Of a stretch of DNA of 64,000 nucleotides, positions 18,154 through 27,362 are shown piece by piece (position 1 is the stretch's first letter; every line of letters begins with the position of its first letter). Both the position numbers and the translations under genes were made by a program. Source of the stretch: Vagococcus fluvialis (lineage in GTDB: Bacteria > Bacillota > Bacilli > Lactobacillales > Vagococcaceae); the NCBI RefSeq assembly GCF_003337315.1, contig NZ_QPJV01000007.1, positions 1 through 64,000 of the forward strand, written 5' to 3'. The notes below the pieces were generated by a model, which searched no databases, was not told where the DNA came from, and worked only from the letters and a program-made list of their open reading frames with translations.

Positions 18154-18981
18154 ATGAAAGTATATCAATTTCCAGTTTCTTATTTTGCAAGTTCATTATC
18201 CGTTAAGAAAATGTTTTTAAATCGAAAAAACTTAAACGTTTGGCAAATGATGATTGTGATTATTTTTCTGATTTTTATGTTACTCAATCCAGTAGCACTA
18301 AATGCTAATAAGACTCAAGAATTTAAATTAGATGGCATTATGCCTAATTTAATGAATCAAGTTGATAAAATGGCAGTTGAAGATTTAAATACAATTGAAA
18401 TAGTTCAAGGAGAATTAAAGTCAACAAACCAAAAACTTGAAAGTTCAGGGATGTATCTAAATGAGTCAGATAATAATTTTTCAGAAATAGAAACTGGTTT
18501 GAATTTTACTAAAGACCAATTAATCATGAAGGATAAAAATGGTTTGAAGTTTAATTTAAGATATACAACTGATTGGAATTCTAGTGAATGGGATTCAGTT
18601 GAATCTTTTAAAACTTGGTTAACCAAAGAATGGAACTATCAAAATACACCATATCGTATTATGAGTATGACTTTACTAGTTAGTATACTTGTATTTAGTA
18701 GTACACTATTTTTAGTGTTTGGTGCAGCATTTTTCATTTGGTTAACAAAGAAAAATCACTTATCTTCTATAAGAAGCTTTAAGGAATCAGTTAATTTAGT
18801 ATTAAATGCTATGTTCTTAAGTCATTTAATCGCCATGGTTGCAGGGTTAATTTATTATGATATTACATTAATATTAACGATTCAATCATTTGGATTAGCG
18901 ATTCAACTTTTAATTATTTTTGCTAAAACCAAATTTAATGACGGCTTAGCAAAAGAGGGTAAGATTGTTATTGATAAATAA
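18154..18981 (+). CDS. DUF1189 membrane protein, MalA-like
   Basis: The 275-aa membrane protein has one N-terminal helix (about 27-46), an extracytoplasmic loop of about 115 residues, and three C-terminal helices (about 168-190, 210-230 and 235-255). This matches DUF1189, the family of streptococcal MalA, which likewise follows malXCD. The molecular function is not established; the position as last gene of the transporter operon (12 bases after mdxG, RBS AGGAG) implies a role in maltodextrin use or its control. Confidence 0.7.
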   Translation: MKVYQFPVSYFASSLSVKKMFLNRKNLNVWQMMIVIIFLIFMLLNPVALNANKTQEFKLDGIMPNLMNQVDKMAVEDLNTIEIVQGELKSTNQKLESSGMYLNESDNNFSEIETGLNFTKDQLIMKDKNGLKFNLRYTTDWNSSEWDSVESFKTWLTKEWNYQNTPYRIMSMTLLVSILVFSSTLFLVFGAAFFIWLTKKNHLSSIRSFKESVNLVLNAMFLSHLIAMVAGLIYYDITLILTIQSFGLAIQLLIIFAKTKFNDGLAKEGKIVIDK

Positions 18982-18996
18982 CTATTTCTAACATAA

Positions 18997-19048
18997 AAAA
19001 GCTATCAAATAAGTGGCGTTAAAACCATTTATTTGATAGCTTTTCTTG
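18997..19048. terminator. Bidirectional terminator between mdx operon and rodA
   Basis: A 20-bp stem (18997-19016 with 19025-19044) with one G-T pair, T-rich on the right and A-rich on the left, between convergent genes. Confidence 0.85.
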
Positions 19049-19055
19049 TGTCAAT

Positions 19056-20210
19056 TTAATCATATACATTCATTTCCAAAATTAGCCCTAATGCAATGAG
19101 TGTGGCAATTAGAGAAGTTCCTCCTTGACTTAGAAAAGGTAGTGGAATACCAGTTAATGGAAGTAATCCGATTGAAGCACCGATGTTTTCAAAAGTTTGG
19201 AAAACGAGCATAAAAACAACACCTACACAAATGTAGATATTAAATTTTGAGTTGCTTTTCATACCTGTATAAAAAATTTGGAAAAATAGATAGAAGTATA
19301 AAATAATTACTAATGAAGCTCCTACAAATCCGTATGCTTCCCCAATGAAGGTAAAAATCATATCTGACTCTCTAACTGGCACATAAACATCTATTCCAGC
19401 AGAACCTTTTCCAAACATACCTCCAGAACCCATAGCTACAAAACCTTGTACTTGCTGATAAGCAATGCTGTCAGCAAAGGCATAAGGATCTCGCCAAGCG
19501 AGAACTCGGTCTAATTGATACTGCTTAAAATGAAGAAGTTTTAAAATATTATTGCCATTTTCTGTGAAAACTAGAAAGATCAGAAAACCACCTAATGCAA
19601 CTAATAATGCCCCAATGGTTGTTAGTATTCGCCAATCAATTCCAGAGGCAATTAATAGTGCTCCTAAAACGCAAATGAAAACAAGTGACGTTCCAAAGTC
19701 TTTTTGCATAAACATTAAAGCAAATAAAGGAGTACTAAATAACAGCAAACGCCATAAAAGATTCATATCAGTAGAAATGTTTTTAACTTTTGTTTTGATA
19801 TCATATTGAATTAATTCTTTGGAAATAAACAAAATATAAGCAATTTTTGCTAATTCCGAGGGTTGAAATTTAAATCCGAAAATATCAAGCCATCGTTTAG
19901 TTCCTGTAATATTATACATTGTCACGTCGTAGAAAAAATAAAGTGTTGACATGAGTAGTAGAGAGAAAACATAAATCCAGGGGACGAGTTTCCAAATTAT
20001 TTTTTTATCAATAAATTTAATGATTAGCATGCCAGCTAATCCTAAAACAATAAATATTAATTGTTTTACTGCTTGCTTAATAGGGGAAACATCTTCGTAA
20101 GTAGCTACCCAGTATTGGAGCCAGACACTAAGGATTAACATTAAAAAAATAGGTAATAATAACCCATAGTTAATACTTGGTGTTAATTTTCGGTTATTTA
20201 TTCTTGACAA
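19056..20210 (-). CDS. rodA: Rod-shape/elongation SEDS glycosyltransferase RodA
   Basis: SEDS-family peptidoglycan polymerase of 384 aa with about ten transmembrane helices. Typical motifs are GTKRWLDIFGFKFQPSELAK, QKDFGTSLVF, MGSGGMFGKG, AYGFVGASLV and the C-terminal GIPLPFLSQGGTSL. It would act with a class B PBP in side-wall synthesis. The start is probably TTG at 20208-20210, because GGTGAT sits four bases upstream; a GTG at 20217-20219 overlaps that SD sequence. The choice of RodA over FtsW rests on the lack of a long C-terminal tail and on overall resemblance, and is less certain than the family. Confidence 0.87.
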   Translation of the reverse strand: MSRINNRKLTPSINYGLLLPIFLMLILSVWLQYWVATYEDVSPIKQAVKQLIFIVLGLAGMLIIKFIDKKIIWKLVPWIYVFSLLLMSTLYFFYDVTMYNITGTKRWLDIFGFKFQPSELAKIAYILFISKELIQYDIKTKVKNISTDMNLLWRLLLFSTPLFALMFMQKDFGTSLVFICVLGALLIASGIDWRILTTIGALLVALGGFLIFLVFTENGNNILKLLHFKQYQLDRVLAWRDPYAFADSIAYQQVQGFVAMGSGGMFGKGSAGIDVYVPVRESDMIFTFIGEAYGFVGASLVIILYFYLFFQIFYTGMKSNSKFNIYICVGVVFMLVFQTFENIGASIGLLPLTGIPLPFLSQGGTSLIATLIALGLILEMNVYD

Positions 20211-20311
20211 GTTTATCACCTTCTTATAAAAATTCCGTCGTTTATAAAACTATCATTAAATAATATAAAAGATAACCGTAAATGACGTTTATTAATCAAA
20301 TTTTAAAGAAT

Positions 20312-20341
20312 AAAAAAACAACTTGAAATATTCAAGTTGTT
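20312..20341 (-). terminator. Terminator of the MATE transporter gene
   Basis: On the minus strand, stem ACAACTTGAA/TTCAAGTTGT with a three-base loop, then seven T. The stem starts right at the stop codon of the MATE gene. Confidence 0.8.
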
Positions 20342-21707
20342 AAAGTAAGTCTATTTTTTTTCGCCAAACTCCTGATTTCCAACGCTTTATCAGTAGAAGA
20401 GCCCGTAAAGCTTCGTCAATTGTATAAGCTAGCCACACACCTAGTAAACTTAAATTAAGGGGAATAGCAAGAAGATAAGAAAATGGTAGACTAATCAACC
20501 AAAGAACAATCAAACTAATCACAAGAGGGAATTTTACGTCTCCTGAGGCATTTAATGAGCCAACCATAGTCATATTAATAGCTCTAAAAATTTCTAAGAA
20601 AATATCAACTAGGAAAACAACTTTAGCAATCGCAATGACTTCTGGATTATAAGTAAAAATGTGCATGATAGGTTCAATAAAAATAAACGTTCCAAGTGAA
20701 ATGATAAAGGTTACACCAACTCCTAAATAAATAGTATGTTTTCCTCTAAGATAAGCTTTATCAAAATTTCTCGCGCCAATATTTCGTCCGATAATAATTT
20801 GATTTCCTTGAGCAAGTGAAGCGGCAATAAGATAAATAAATTGAGTAATCGCTGTGACATAAGATTTAGCAATTAAAATATTTGGGCCAAGAGAAGCGAC
20901 AATCATGGTAACTACTACTTGAGAAGCCATATAAGAAAGGTTCTCACCTGAAGAAGGGAGACCAAGTTTCAATATTTTTCTTAATTTTTCAGTTGAAAAG
21001 TATTTAAAAGAAAGAGATAAAATATTAAAATTAACTTCTTTCTTTAAAATAGTAAAACCATAAATTAAAGCAATTGTATTACCTAAGGCAGCGGAAATAC
21101 CTAAACCAGCAACACCTAGATTTGGTAGTCCAAATGGCGAATAAAGAGCTAAATAGTTACCAATGACAGTTAATAAAAGAGCTAACATTGGAATTTTTAA
21201 AGCAGCTTTTGTTTTTCCATGACTTCTTAAAATAGCAATGATGGCAGCTGAGATAGAAGAAACAAATAAACTCGCTCCATAAATTTGTAAATATTTTATC
21301 CCAATAGTTACAATGTCACTAGGTAAATTCATTGTATATAATAATTGCTCTGGAAACATCATGAATACGGCACTAATTAAAAGTCCCATAAAAAATGAAC
21401 CTAATATTCCTGTTGTTATAACATAAGGAATATCTTCTTGTTTTCTTGCACCTATTAATTGCGCGATAATAATTTGAACACCAACAGTAATGAATCCATA
21501 AATAAAAACAGATAGATTGAGTAGTTGATTGGCCGAAGCAACAGCAGCAACAGCTAATTCAGAATGTTGAGATATCATCCAAACATTGATATTACCAATA
21601 AAAACTTTTAAAAAAAGTTCAACAAAAATAGGCCAACTTAAAAATAATAATTCACTATTAGAAGCACGGTTATCTATAAAAAATGCTTTTATTTTGGAAT
21701 GGATCAA
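20340..21707 (-). CDS. MATE-family multidrug/metabolite efflux transporter
   Basis: Na+- or H+-coupled exporter of 455 aa with twelve transmembrane helices and the MATE hallmarks of an early LSWPIFVELFLKVFIGNINVW segment and a duplicated six-helix layout (second half from about residue 240, KLGLPSSGENLSYMASQ). The frame is open 105 bases further upstream, but I place the start at TTG 21705-21707, behind AAAAAGGAG. This gives the usual family length and removes a polar, poorly conserved 35-residue extension. Substrate unknown. It is divergent from trxB. Confidence 0.85.
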   Translation of the reverse strand: MIHSKIKAFFIDNRASNSELLFLSWPIFVELFLKVFIGNINVWMISQHSELAVAAVASANQLLNLSVFIYGFITVGVQIIIAQLIGARKQEDIPYVITTGILGSFFMGLLISAVFMMFPEQLLYTMNLPSDIVTIGIKYLQIYGASLFVSSISAAIIAILRSHGKTKAALKIPMLALLLTVIGNYLALYSPFGLPNLGVAGLGISAALGNTIALIYGFTILKKEVNFNILSLSFKYFSTEKLRKILKLGLPSSGENLSYMASQVVVTMIVASLGPNILIAKSYVTAITQFIYLIAASLAQGNQIIIGRNIGARNFDKAYLRGKHTIYLGVGVTFIISLGTFIFIEPIMHIFTYNPEVIAIAKVVFLVDIFLEIFRAINMTMVGSLNASGDVKFPLVISLIVLWLISLPFSYLLAIPLNLSLLGVWLAYTIDEALRALLLIKRWKSGVWRKKIDLL

Positions 21708-21868
21708 GTGGCATAAACTCCTTTTTAATAAATTGATAATAAGTATTCTATCGATTATCCGAGGAAAGTCAATGGTTTTAAAGGCTCTTTTTTTGAGCAT
21801 AAGGATAGACAAAAATCTATGAAAGGGTTAAAGTTAAATAGCAAAAACACGTATGGAGGTATGTATAA

Positions 21869-22786
21869 ATGTATGATGTAATAATCATTGGAGCAGGACC
21901 TGGTGGGATGACAGCTGCTTTATATGCGTCAAGAGCTGATTTAAAGGTATTAGTAATTGAAAGAGGCGCTCCAGGCGGCCAATTAATGAACACAGCTGAT
22001 GTTGAAAACTACCCAGGATTCTCTATGATTACTGGTCCAGATTTAGCAATGAAAATGTATGAGAATTCAACAAACTTTGGAGCAACTCATACATATGGAA
22101 ATGTGACTAAAGTTGAAAATGAAGGTTTAGTAAAAAAAGTATATTGTGAAGATGAAGTCTATGAAGCTAAAACTGTGATTATTGCTTCTGGTAGTGATCA
22201 TCGTAAAATTGGAGTCCCTGGTGAGGAAGAGTATGCAGGACGCGGTGTTTCTTACTGTGCTGTATGTGATGGAGCATTCTTTAGAGACCGTCATTTATAT
22301 GTGATTGGTGGAGGCGATTCTGCAGTTGAAGAAGGTTTATACTTAACTCAATTTGCAAGTAAAGTAACGATTGTTCACAGAAGAGATACATTAAGAGCTC
22401 AAAAAGTAATTCAAGATCGTGCTTTTAAAAATGAAAAAGTAGATTTTTTATGGGACACAGTACCTGTTGAATTTAAAGGTGATGACAAACAAATCACTTC
22501 AATTGATTTTAAAAATGTTAAAACAGGCGAAGTGACCAATGCAGAAGCAGAAGGTGTTTTTGTCTATATCGGTTTAGATCCATTAACAGAACCTTTCAAA
22601 GATCTTGGAATTACAAATGAAGAAGGTTGGATTGTAACAAACGAACATATGGAGACAAATATTCCTGGTATTTATGCTATTGGTGATGTTCGTGATACTG
22701 TCCTTCGTCAAATTGCAACTGCTGTTGGTGATGGTAGTATTGCAGGACAAGAAGTTTATAAATACATCACAGAATTAGATGATTAG
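21869..22786 (+). CDS. trxB: Thioredoxin reductase
   Basis: NADPH-dependent flavoenzyme of 305 aa that keeps thioredoxin reduced in the cytoplasm. It has FAD-binding GAGPGGM at residues 8-14, the redox pair CAVC at 130-133, NADPH-binding GGGDSAVEE and a C-terminal FAD motif (GIYAIGDVRD). The length is normal. RBS TATGGAGGT precedes ATG. It is monocistronic and divergent from the MATE gene; no promoter could be placed with confidence. Confidence 0.95.
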   Translation: MYDVIIIGAGPGGMTAALYASRADLKVLVIERGAPGGQLMNTADVENYPGFSMITGPDLAMKMYENSTNFGATHTYGNVTKVENEGLVKKVYCEDEVYEAKTVIIASGSDHRKIGVPGEEEYAGRGVSYCAVCDGAFFRDRHLYVIGGGDSAVEEGLYLTQFASKVTIVHRRDTLRAQKVIQDRAFKNEKVDFLWDTVPVEFKGDDKQITSIDFKNVKTGEVTNAEAEGVFVYIGLDPLTEPFKDLGITNEEGWIVTNEHMETNIPGIYAIGDVRDTVLRQIATAVGDGSIAGQEVYKYITELDD

Positions 22787-22912
22787 TTTTTCTCTTAATT
22801 TGAATGCCGTTTCAATTTAAAAATGACTAAAGTGTATTATAAGTATATTTGTTTATAAAGTTGTTTTGTTATTTATTTTTAAATGATTAACAATAAAAAT
22901 ATATAATAATTG

Positions 22913-22951
22913 TGAAAAGGAGCTGTTTTTTAGTCAGCTCCTTTTTTTTCT
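22913..22951 (+). terminator. Terminator downstream of trxB
   Basis: Stem AAAGGAGCTG/CAGCTCCTTT and a nine-base loop, followed by a run of eight T. It lies about 127 bases after the trxB stop; the gap is very AT-rich and holds no ORF. Confidence 0.85.
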
Positions 22952-23011
22952 TCCCTTAATCTATCATCAAATGGTATAATGAAAAAGAATTTATGAGAAA
23001 GGGTGACCAAA

Positions 23012-24730
23012 TTGACTTGGGAAAATACATATAAACAATGGATTAACTTTAATAATATTGATGAATTAGTAAAAAATGATTTAGAAAAAAATAAAGAGGA
23101 TAAAGAGGCTTTAATGGATGCCTTTTACGCTCCATTAGAATTTGGTACAGCGGGAATGCGTGGCATCATTGGTGCTGGAATTAATCGTATGAACATTTAT
23201 ACAGTTAGACAAGCGACTGAAGGGTTAGCGTTATTTATTGATTCTTTAGATGATTCTATGAAAAAAGCAGGAGTTGCCATTGCTTTTGATTCAAGACATC
23301 AATCGCCAGAATTTGCTATGGGAGCAGCTGAAACATTAGCAGCACACGGAATTACTGCCTATGTTTTCGATAGCTTACGTTCAACACCAGAGTTATCTTT
23401 CACAGTAAGACATTTTAATTGTGTTGCAGGAATTATGATTACAGCAAGTCATAACCCAGCAGCTTATAACGGATTTAAAGTTTATGGCTCTGATGGGGCA
23501 CAAATGCCTCCTCATGATGCTGATTTAGTAACTAAATACGTTCGTTCAATCAGTAATCCACTAGAAATTAAATTTACACCTCAATCAGAAGCTGGTGATT
23601 TAATTAAAATCGTGGGCGAAGATGTTGACAAGGTTTATTTAGAGAATTTAAAAACAGTTACTGTAAATAAAGATGTGATAAACGAAACAAAAGATAGTTT
23701 GAAAATTGTCTTCACACCTTTACATGGAACAGGCCAAATGATTGGTGAAAAAGCTTTAGCTCAAGCTGGCTTTAAAGATGTTTTAACAGTTCCAGAACAA
23801 AGAGAACCAGATTCTAATTTTTCAACTGTAGCTTCTCCAAACCCAGAAGAAGCTTCAGCTTTTGAATATGCCATTAAATTAGGTGAAAAAGAAAATGCAG
23901 ATGTCTTGTTAGCCACAGATCCAGACGCTGACCGTTTAGGTGCGGTAGCTAAAAACCAAGCAGGCGAATATGAAATCCTTTCTGGAAACCAACTAGGAAG
24001 TATTATGGTTCATTATTTGCTACAAGCTAAAAAAGCCAATAACACGTTACCTGAAAATGCAGTAGTCATTAAATCAATCGTATCAAGTGAATTGCCAACA
24101 GCAATTTGTAAAAAATACGATGTTAAGATGATTGATGTTTTAACAGGATTTAAGTTTATTGCAGAACAAATTAAAAGCTTTGAAAAAGACTTATCTAAAA
24201 CATTTGTATTTGGATTTGAAGAAAGCTATGGTTATTTAGTCCAACCATTTGTTAGAGATAAAGATGCGATTCAAAGTTTAGTGTTACTATCTGAAATCAC
24301 AGCCTTTTATAAAGCTAAAAATAAAACTTTATTTGATGCTATGGAAGAAATTTATCAAGAGTTTGGTTACTTTGATGAAAAAACTATTTCATTTACAATG
24401 CCAGGAATCACAGGAGTTGAAAAAATCCAACAACTAATGGCAAGTGTTAGAAATGATATTCCAAATGAATTTGGTGGCGTTAAAGTAAATTATTACGAAG
24501 ATTACGCCACACAAAAAAGACATTATTTGACGGGTGAAGAAGAAGATATTTTATTACCGACGTCAAATGTGTTAAAATTCTTTTTAGAAGATGGTAGCTG
24601 GATTGCTATTAGACCTTCTGGAACTGAGCCAAAAGTTAAATTCTATCTAGGTGTGAAAGGTAATAGTCACGCAGAAACAAAAGAGAAAATTGAAACATTT
24701 GAGCAAGATGTTCAAGGATTTATCAAATAA
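23012..24730 (+). CDS. pgcA: Alpha-phosphoglucomutase
   Basis: Interconverts glucose-1-phosphate and glucose-6-phosphate, linking maltodextrin breakdown to glycolysis and to cell-envelope sugar nucleotides. The 572-aa protein has an active-site phosphoserine in TASHNPAAYNGFK (Ser146), a metal loop DPDADRLG, a sugar-binding GFEESYGY and a phosphate-binding RPSGTEPKVKFY. I chose TTG at 23012 because GGTGA lies five bases upstream and the N-terminus MTWENTY matches the family; a GTG at 23003 overlaps the SD sequence. A -10-like TATAAT lies at 22975-22980. Confidence 0.92.
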   Translation: MTWENTYKQWINFNNIDELVKNDLEKNKEDKEALMDAFYAPLEFGTAGMRGIIGAGINRMNIYTVRQATEGLALFIDSLDDSMKKAGVAIAFDSRHQSPEFAMGAAETLAAHGITAYVFDSLRSTPELSFTVRHFNCVAGIMITASHNPAAYNGFKVYGSDGAQMPPHDADLVTKYVRSISNPLEIKFTPQSEAGDLIKIVGEDVDKVYLENLKTVTVNKDVINETKDSLKIVFTPLHGTGQMIGEKALAQAGFKDVLTVPEQREPDSNFSTVASPNPEEASAFEYAIKLGEKENADVLLATDPDADRLGAVAKNQAGEYEILSGNQLGSIMVHYLLQAKKANNTLPENAVVIKSIVSSELPTAICKKYDVKMIDVLTGFKFIAEQIKSFEKDLSKTFVFGFEESYGYLVQPFVRDKDAIQSLVLLSEITAFYKAKNKTLFDAMEEIYQEFGYFDEKTISFTMPGITGVEKIQQLMASVRNDIPNEFGGVKVNYYEDYATQKRHYLTGEEEDILLPTSNVLKFFLEDGSWIAIRPSGTEPKVKFYLGVKGNSHAETKEKIETFEQDVQGFIK

Positions 24731-24750
24731 GAGTAGGTGGAGATGTCGCG

Positions 24751-25056
24751 ATGGCACTCAATAATGTAACAGAAGAAAATATTTTAAAAGTAAGTAAATT
24801 TTTTAAAAGTATTAGTGACCCAACTAGATTAAGAATTTTACTGGCTTTATCTGAAAAAGAGATGAATGTTTCATCAATCACGGAATTGTTAGAGATGGAA
24901 CAATCAGCAGTTTCTCATCAGTTAAAAGCTTTAAGAGAAAATCGTTTAGTTAAATCTAGAAAAGAAGGTAAGTCTGTTGTTTATTCCTTAGATGATCAGC
25001 ATGTAGTGGATATTTTAACAGAAACTTTTGTTCATATGAGTCACGTAGAATGTTAG
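24751..25056 (+). CDS. ArsR-family metal sensor, CzrA/SmtB type
   Basis: The 101-aa winged-helix repressor (ISDPTRLRILLALSEKE; recognition helix SAVSHQLKALRENRLV) has a complete alpha-5 zinc site: Asp82, His84, His95 and His98, with the spacing of Staphylococcus CzrA. It should release DNA on zinc binding. No efflux gene is nearby: it follows pgcA by 20 bases with RBS GGTGGAG and ends in a terminator, so it may be read through from pgcA and act on targets elsewhere. Confidence 0.85.
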   Translation: MALNNVTEENILKVSKFFKSISDPTRLRILLALSEKEMNVSSITELLEMEQSAVSHQLKALRENRLVKSRKEGKSVVYSLDDQHVVDILTETFVHMSHVEC

Positions 25057-25092
25057 CTATTTTCATTAATTTGAAAATAGCTTTTTTTTTTA
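25056..25092 (+). terminator. Terminator after the ArsR gene
   Basis: Stem AGCTATTTTCA/TGAAAATAGCT around six bases, then nine or more T. Confidence 0.85.
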
Positions 25093-25160
25093 CCTCAACT
25101 TAGGTATACTTGTAATTAAATTAAAAAATAATGAGTAATATTTAATGGAAGGTGAGTTAC

Positions 25161-26447
25161 ATGGTAAAAGTATTGAACGTTGGATTATTAGGTTTAGGAA
25201 CTGTAGGTTCTGGAGTTCCTCTACTAATTAAAGAAAATCAAAAAAAGATTGAAGATATAACAGGAACAAGAATCAATATTAAAACAGCATTTGTTAGAAA
25301 TATTGAAAGTAAACAAACAATCGCAGATAAGTTCAACTTAAATTTAACCACCTCATTCACTGATATTTTAGAAGATGAAGAAATTCAAGTCATTGTAGAA
25401 GTTATGGGTGGAACTACTTTGGCAAAAGAGTACATCATCTCTGCTTTAAAAAATAAAAAACATGTTGTGACTGCCAATAAGGATTTAATAGCAATTCATG
25501 GGCTAGAGTTAGTAGAAATTGCAAAAGAAAATAATTGTTTCCTTTATTATGAGGCAAGTGTAGCTGGTGGTATTCCTATTTTAAGAACTATTTCTAATAG
25601 TATGTCAGCTGATGAAATCACAAGTATTTCAGGTATCGTTAATGGGACAACTAACTTCATCCTAACTCAAATGTCTCAAAAAGGATTATCATATGATGAA
25701 GCTTTACAAGAGGCAACTCGTTTAGGATATGCAGAAAGTGACCCTACAAATGATGTCGAAGGAATTGATGCTGCATATAAAATGGTCATCTTAACTAGAT
25801 TTTCATTTGGAATGGATATTGATCCTTTAAAAATTGAGAGAAAAGGTATTACAACAGTTTCAGCTGACGATATTAAAACAGCCGATTCATTAGGTTATAG
25901 TATTAAATTATTAGGTTTTTCAGAGAAAATTAAAGAAGGTATTCATGTGGAAGTGTCACCAGTTCTTGTACCTAAAACACATCCTCTTTCAACAGTAGAA
26001 AATGAAATGAATGCTATATTTATTAATAGTTTTGGTGTAGGAGAATCAATGTATTACGGACCTGGTGCAGGAGCTAAACCGACTGCAACAAGTGTTGTGA
26101 GTGATTTAATTACAATTGCTAAAAATGTTTCTTTAGGAATAAGTGGTTTAAGTTTTAATACGTTTAATAATAAAACAACATTTGCTAAAGAAGAGAATGT
26201 TATTTCAAAACATTATTTTTCATTACGAGTAACAGATGAACCAGGTGTTTTTAAAAGATTAGCAGAAATTATGTTAGCAGAAAATGTAAGTTTAGAGCAA
26301 ATCAAACAAGAAACAGAAAAAATAGCTACAGCAAGAATTATGATTATCACTCATGAAGCTAGTTTAGATAAAATTAAACGAATTGAAACTAAGTTGGGGA
26401 ATGAAACTGGATTTGAAGTATTATCCCGATTTAAAGTATTAAACTAA
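25161..26447 (+). CDS. hom: Homoserine dehydrogenase
   Basis: NAD(P)-dependent reduction of aspartate semialdehyde to homoserine, for threonine and methionine synthesis. The 428-aa product has a Rossmann motif GLLGLGTVGSGV near the N-terminus, catalytic-core segments TANKDLIA, YEASVAGGIPI and GIVNGTTNFIL, and a C-terminal ACT domain (about 350-428, SLRVTDEPGVFKRLAE) that usually gives feedback inhibition by threonine. The start is ATG at 25161 behind GGAAGGTGA; an in-frame GTG nine bases earlier lies in the SD sequence. It is first in a two-gene operon with thrB. Confidence 0.95.
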   Translation: MVKVLNVGLLGLGTVGSGVPLLIKENQKKIEDITGTRINIKTAFVRNIESKQTIADKFNLNLTTSFTDILEDEEIQVIVEVMGGTTLAKEYIISALKNKKHVVTANKDLIAIHGLELVEIAKENNCFLYYEASVAGGIPILRTISNSMSADEITSISGIVNGTTNFILTQMSQKGLSYDEALQEATRLGYAESDPTNDVEGIDAAYKMVILTRFSFGMDIDPLKIERKGITTVSADDIKTADSLGYSIKLLGFSEKIKEGIHVEVSPVLVPKTHPLSTVENEMNAIFINSFGVGESMYYGPGAGAKPTATSVVSDLITIAKNVSLGISGLSFNTFNNKTTFAKEENVISKHYFSLRVTDEPGVFKRLAEIMLAENVSLEQIKQETEKIATARIMIITHEASLDKIKRIETKLGNETGFEVLSRFKVLN

Positions 26448-26461
26448 GAGGAGAGTAGGAC

Positions 26462-27325
26462 ATGATAATAAAAGTACCAGCAACAACTGCCAATCTTGGT
26501 CCTGGTTTTGACTCTTTTGGTTTAGCATTATCCCTGTATTTAGAAATTGAAATTCTGGAAAAAACAACTACTTGGAAAATTAGTCATGATTTAGAAAATA
26601 TCCCCCATGATGAAAAAAATTTAATCATTCAAGTAGCTAAAAAAGTGTTTCCTGATATTTCAGCACATCATATAAAAATGACAACTACAATTCCAACAGC
26701 TAGAGGATTAGGAAGTAGCTCTTCAGCAATTGTTGCTGGGATTGAGCTAGCTAATCAACTGGGGGATTTAGATTTAACCAACCAAGAAAAAGTAAAAATT
26801 GCTACAGAAATAGAAGGACATCCAGACAATGTAGCTCCAGCTATTCTAGGGAAGTTTGTTGTTTCAACAATGGTAGAAGACGCAGTTTTTTATAATCAAC
26901 ATGATTTTCCAGCTTGTGGTTTAATAACTGTTATTCCAAAGTATGAACTTCTTACAAGTGAGAGTAGAGGAGTGCTTCCAGAAGAACTATCTTATTCAGA
27001 AGGTGTTATGGCAAGTAGTATTGCTAATATGGCTTTAAGTTTTTTAGTAGCAAATAAACTGGAACAGGCAACTGAATTGATGACAAAAGATTTATGGCAT
27101 GAACCATATCGGAAAAAATTAATTAAAGAATTTGAATTAGTATCAAGTTTAAAATCTCAATTAGGTTTTTACGGAGCATTAATAAGTGGGGCTGGACCAA
27201 CCATTTTGGTTTTATCTCCAACAGAAAAAACAGTCACAATTCATAAAGAATTAAAACAAAGATTTAAAGAGTGTGATGTAAAAATATTAAAGACAGATTT
27301 GACTGGTGTTCAAGTCATAAAATAA
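26462..27325 (+). CDS. thrB: Homoserine kinase
   Basis: GHMP-family kinase of 287 aa that phosphorylates homoserine for threonine synthesis. ATP-binding PTARGLGSSSSAIVAG lies at about residues 79-94, NLGPGFDSFGLAL is at the N-terminus, and the C-terminal GALISGAGPTILVL motif is present. It starts 15 bases after hom with RBS AGGAGAG. Threonine synthase (thrC) does not follow: a terminator comes next, so it must lie elsewhere or be missing. Confidence 0.94.
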   Translation: MIIKVPATTANLGPGFDSFGLALSLYLEIEILEKTTTWKISHDLENIPHDEKNLIIQVAKKVFPDISAHHIKMTTTIPTARGLGSSSSAIVAGIELANQLGDLDLTNQEKVKIATEIEGHPDNVAPAILGKFVVSTMVEDAVFYNQHDFPACGLITVIPKYELLTSESRGVLPEELSYSEGVMASSIANMALSFLVANKLEQATELMTKDLWHEPYRKKLIKEFELVSSLKSQLGFYGALISGAGPTILVLSPTEKTVTIHKELKQRFKECDVKILKTDLTGVQVIK

Positions 27326-27362
27326 AAAACTCCTACATGATTCGCTCATGTAGGAGTTTTTG
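27325..27362. terminator. Bidirectional terminator thrB/yidC
   Basis: Stem AACTCCTACATG/CATGTAGGAGTT with a seven-base loop, A-tract on the left and T-run on the right, between convergent stop codons. Confidence 0.88.

Noticed and set aside
21708-21812. 35-residue extension of the MATE transporter
   Set aside because: TTG at 21705-21707 has AAAAAGGAG at the right distance and gives the family length; the extension has no supporting SD.
22887-22907. Promoter TTAACA/TATAAT just before the trxB terminator
   Set aside because: The spacing between the hexamers is only 9 bp, far too short.
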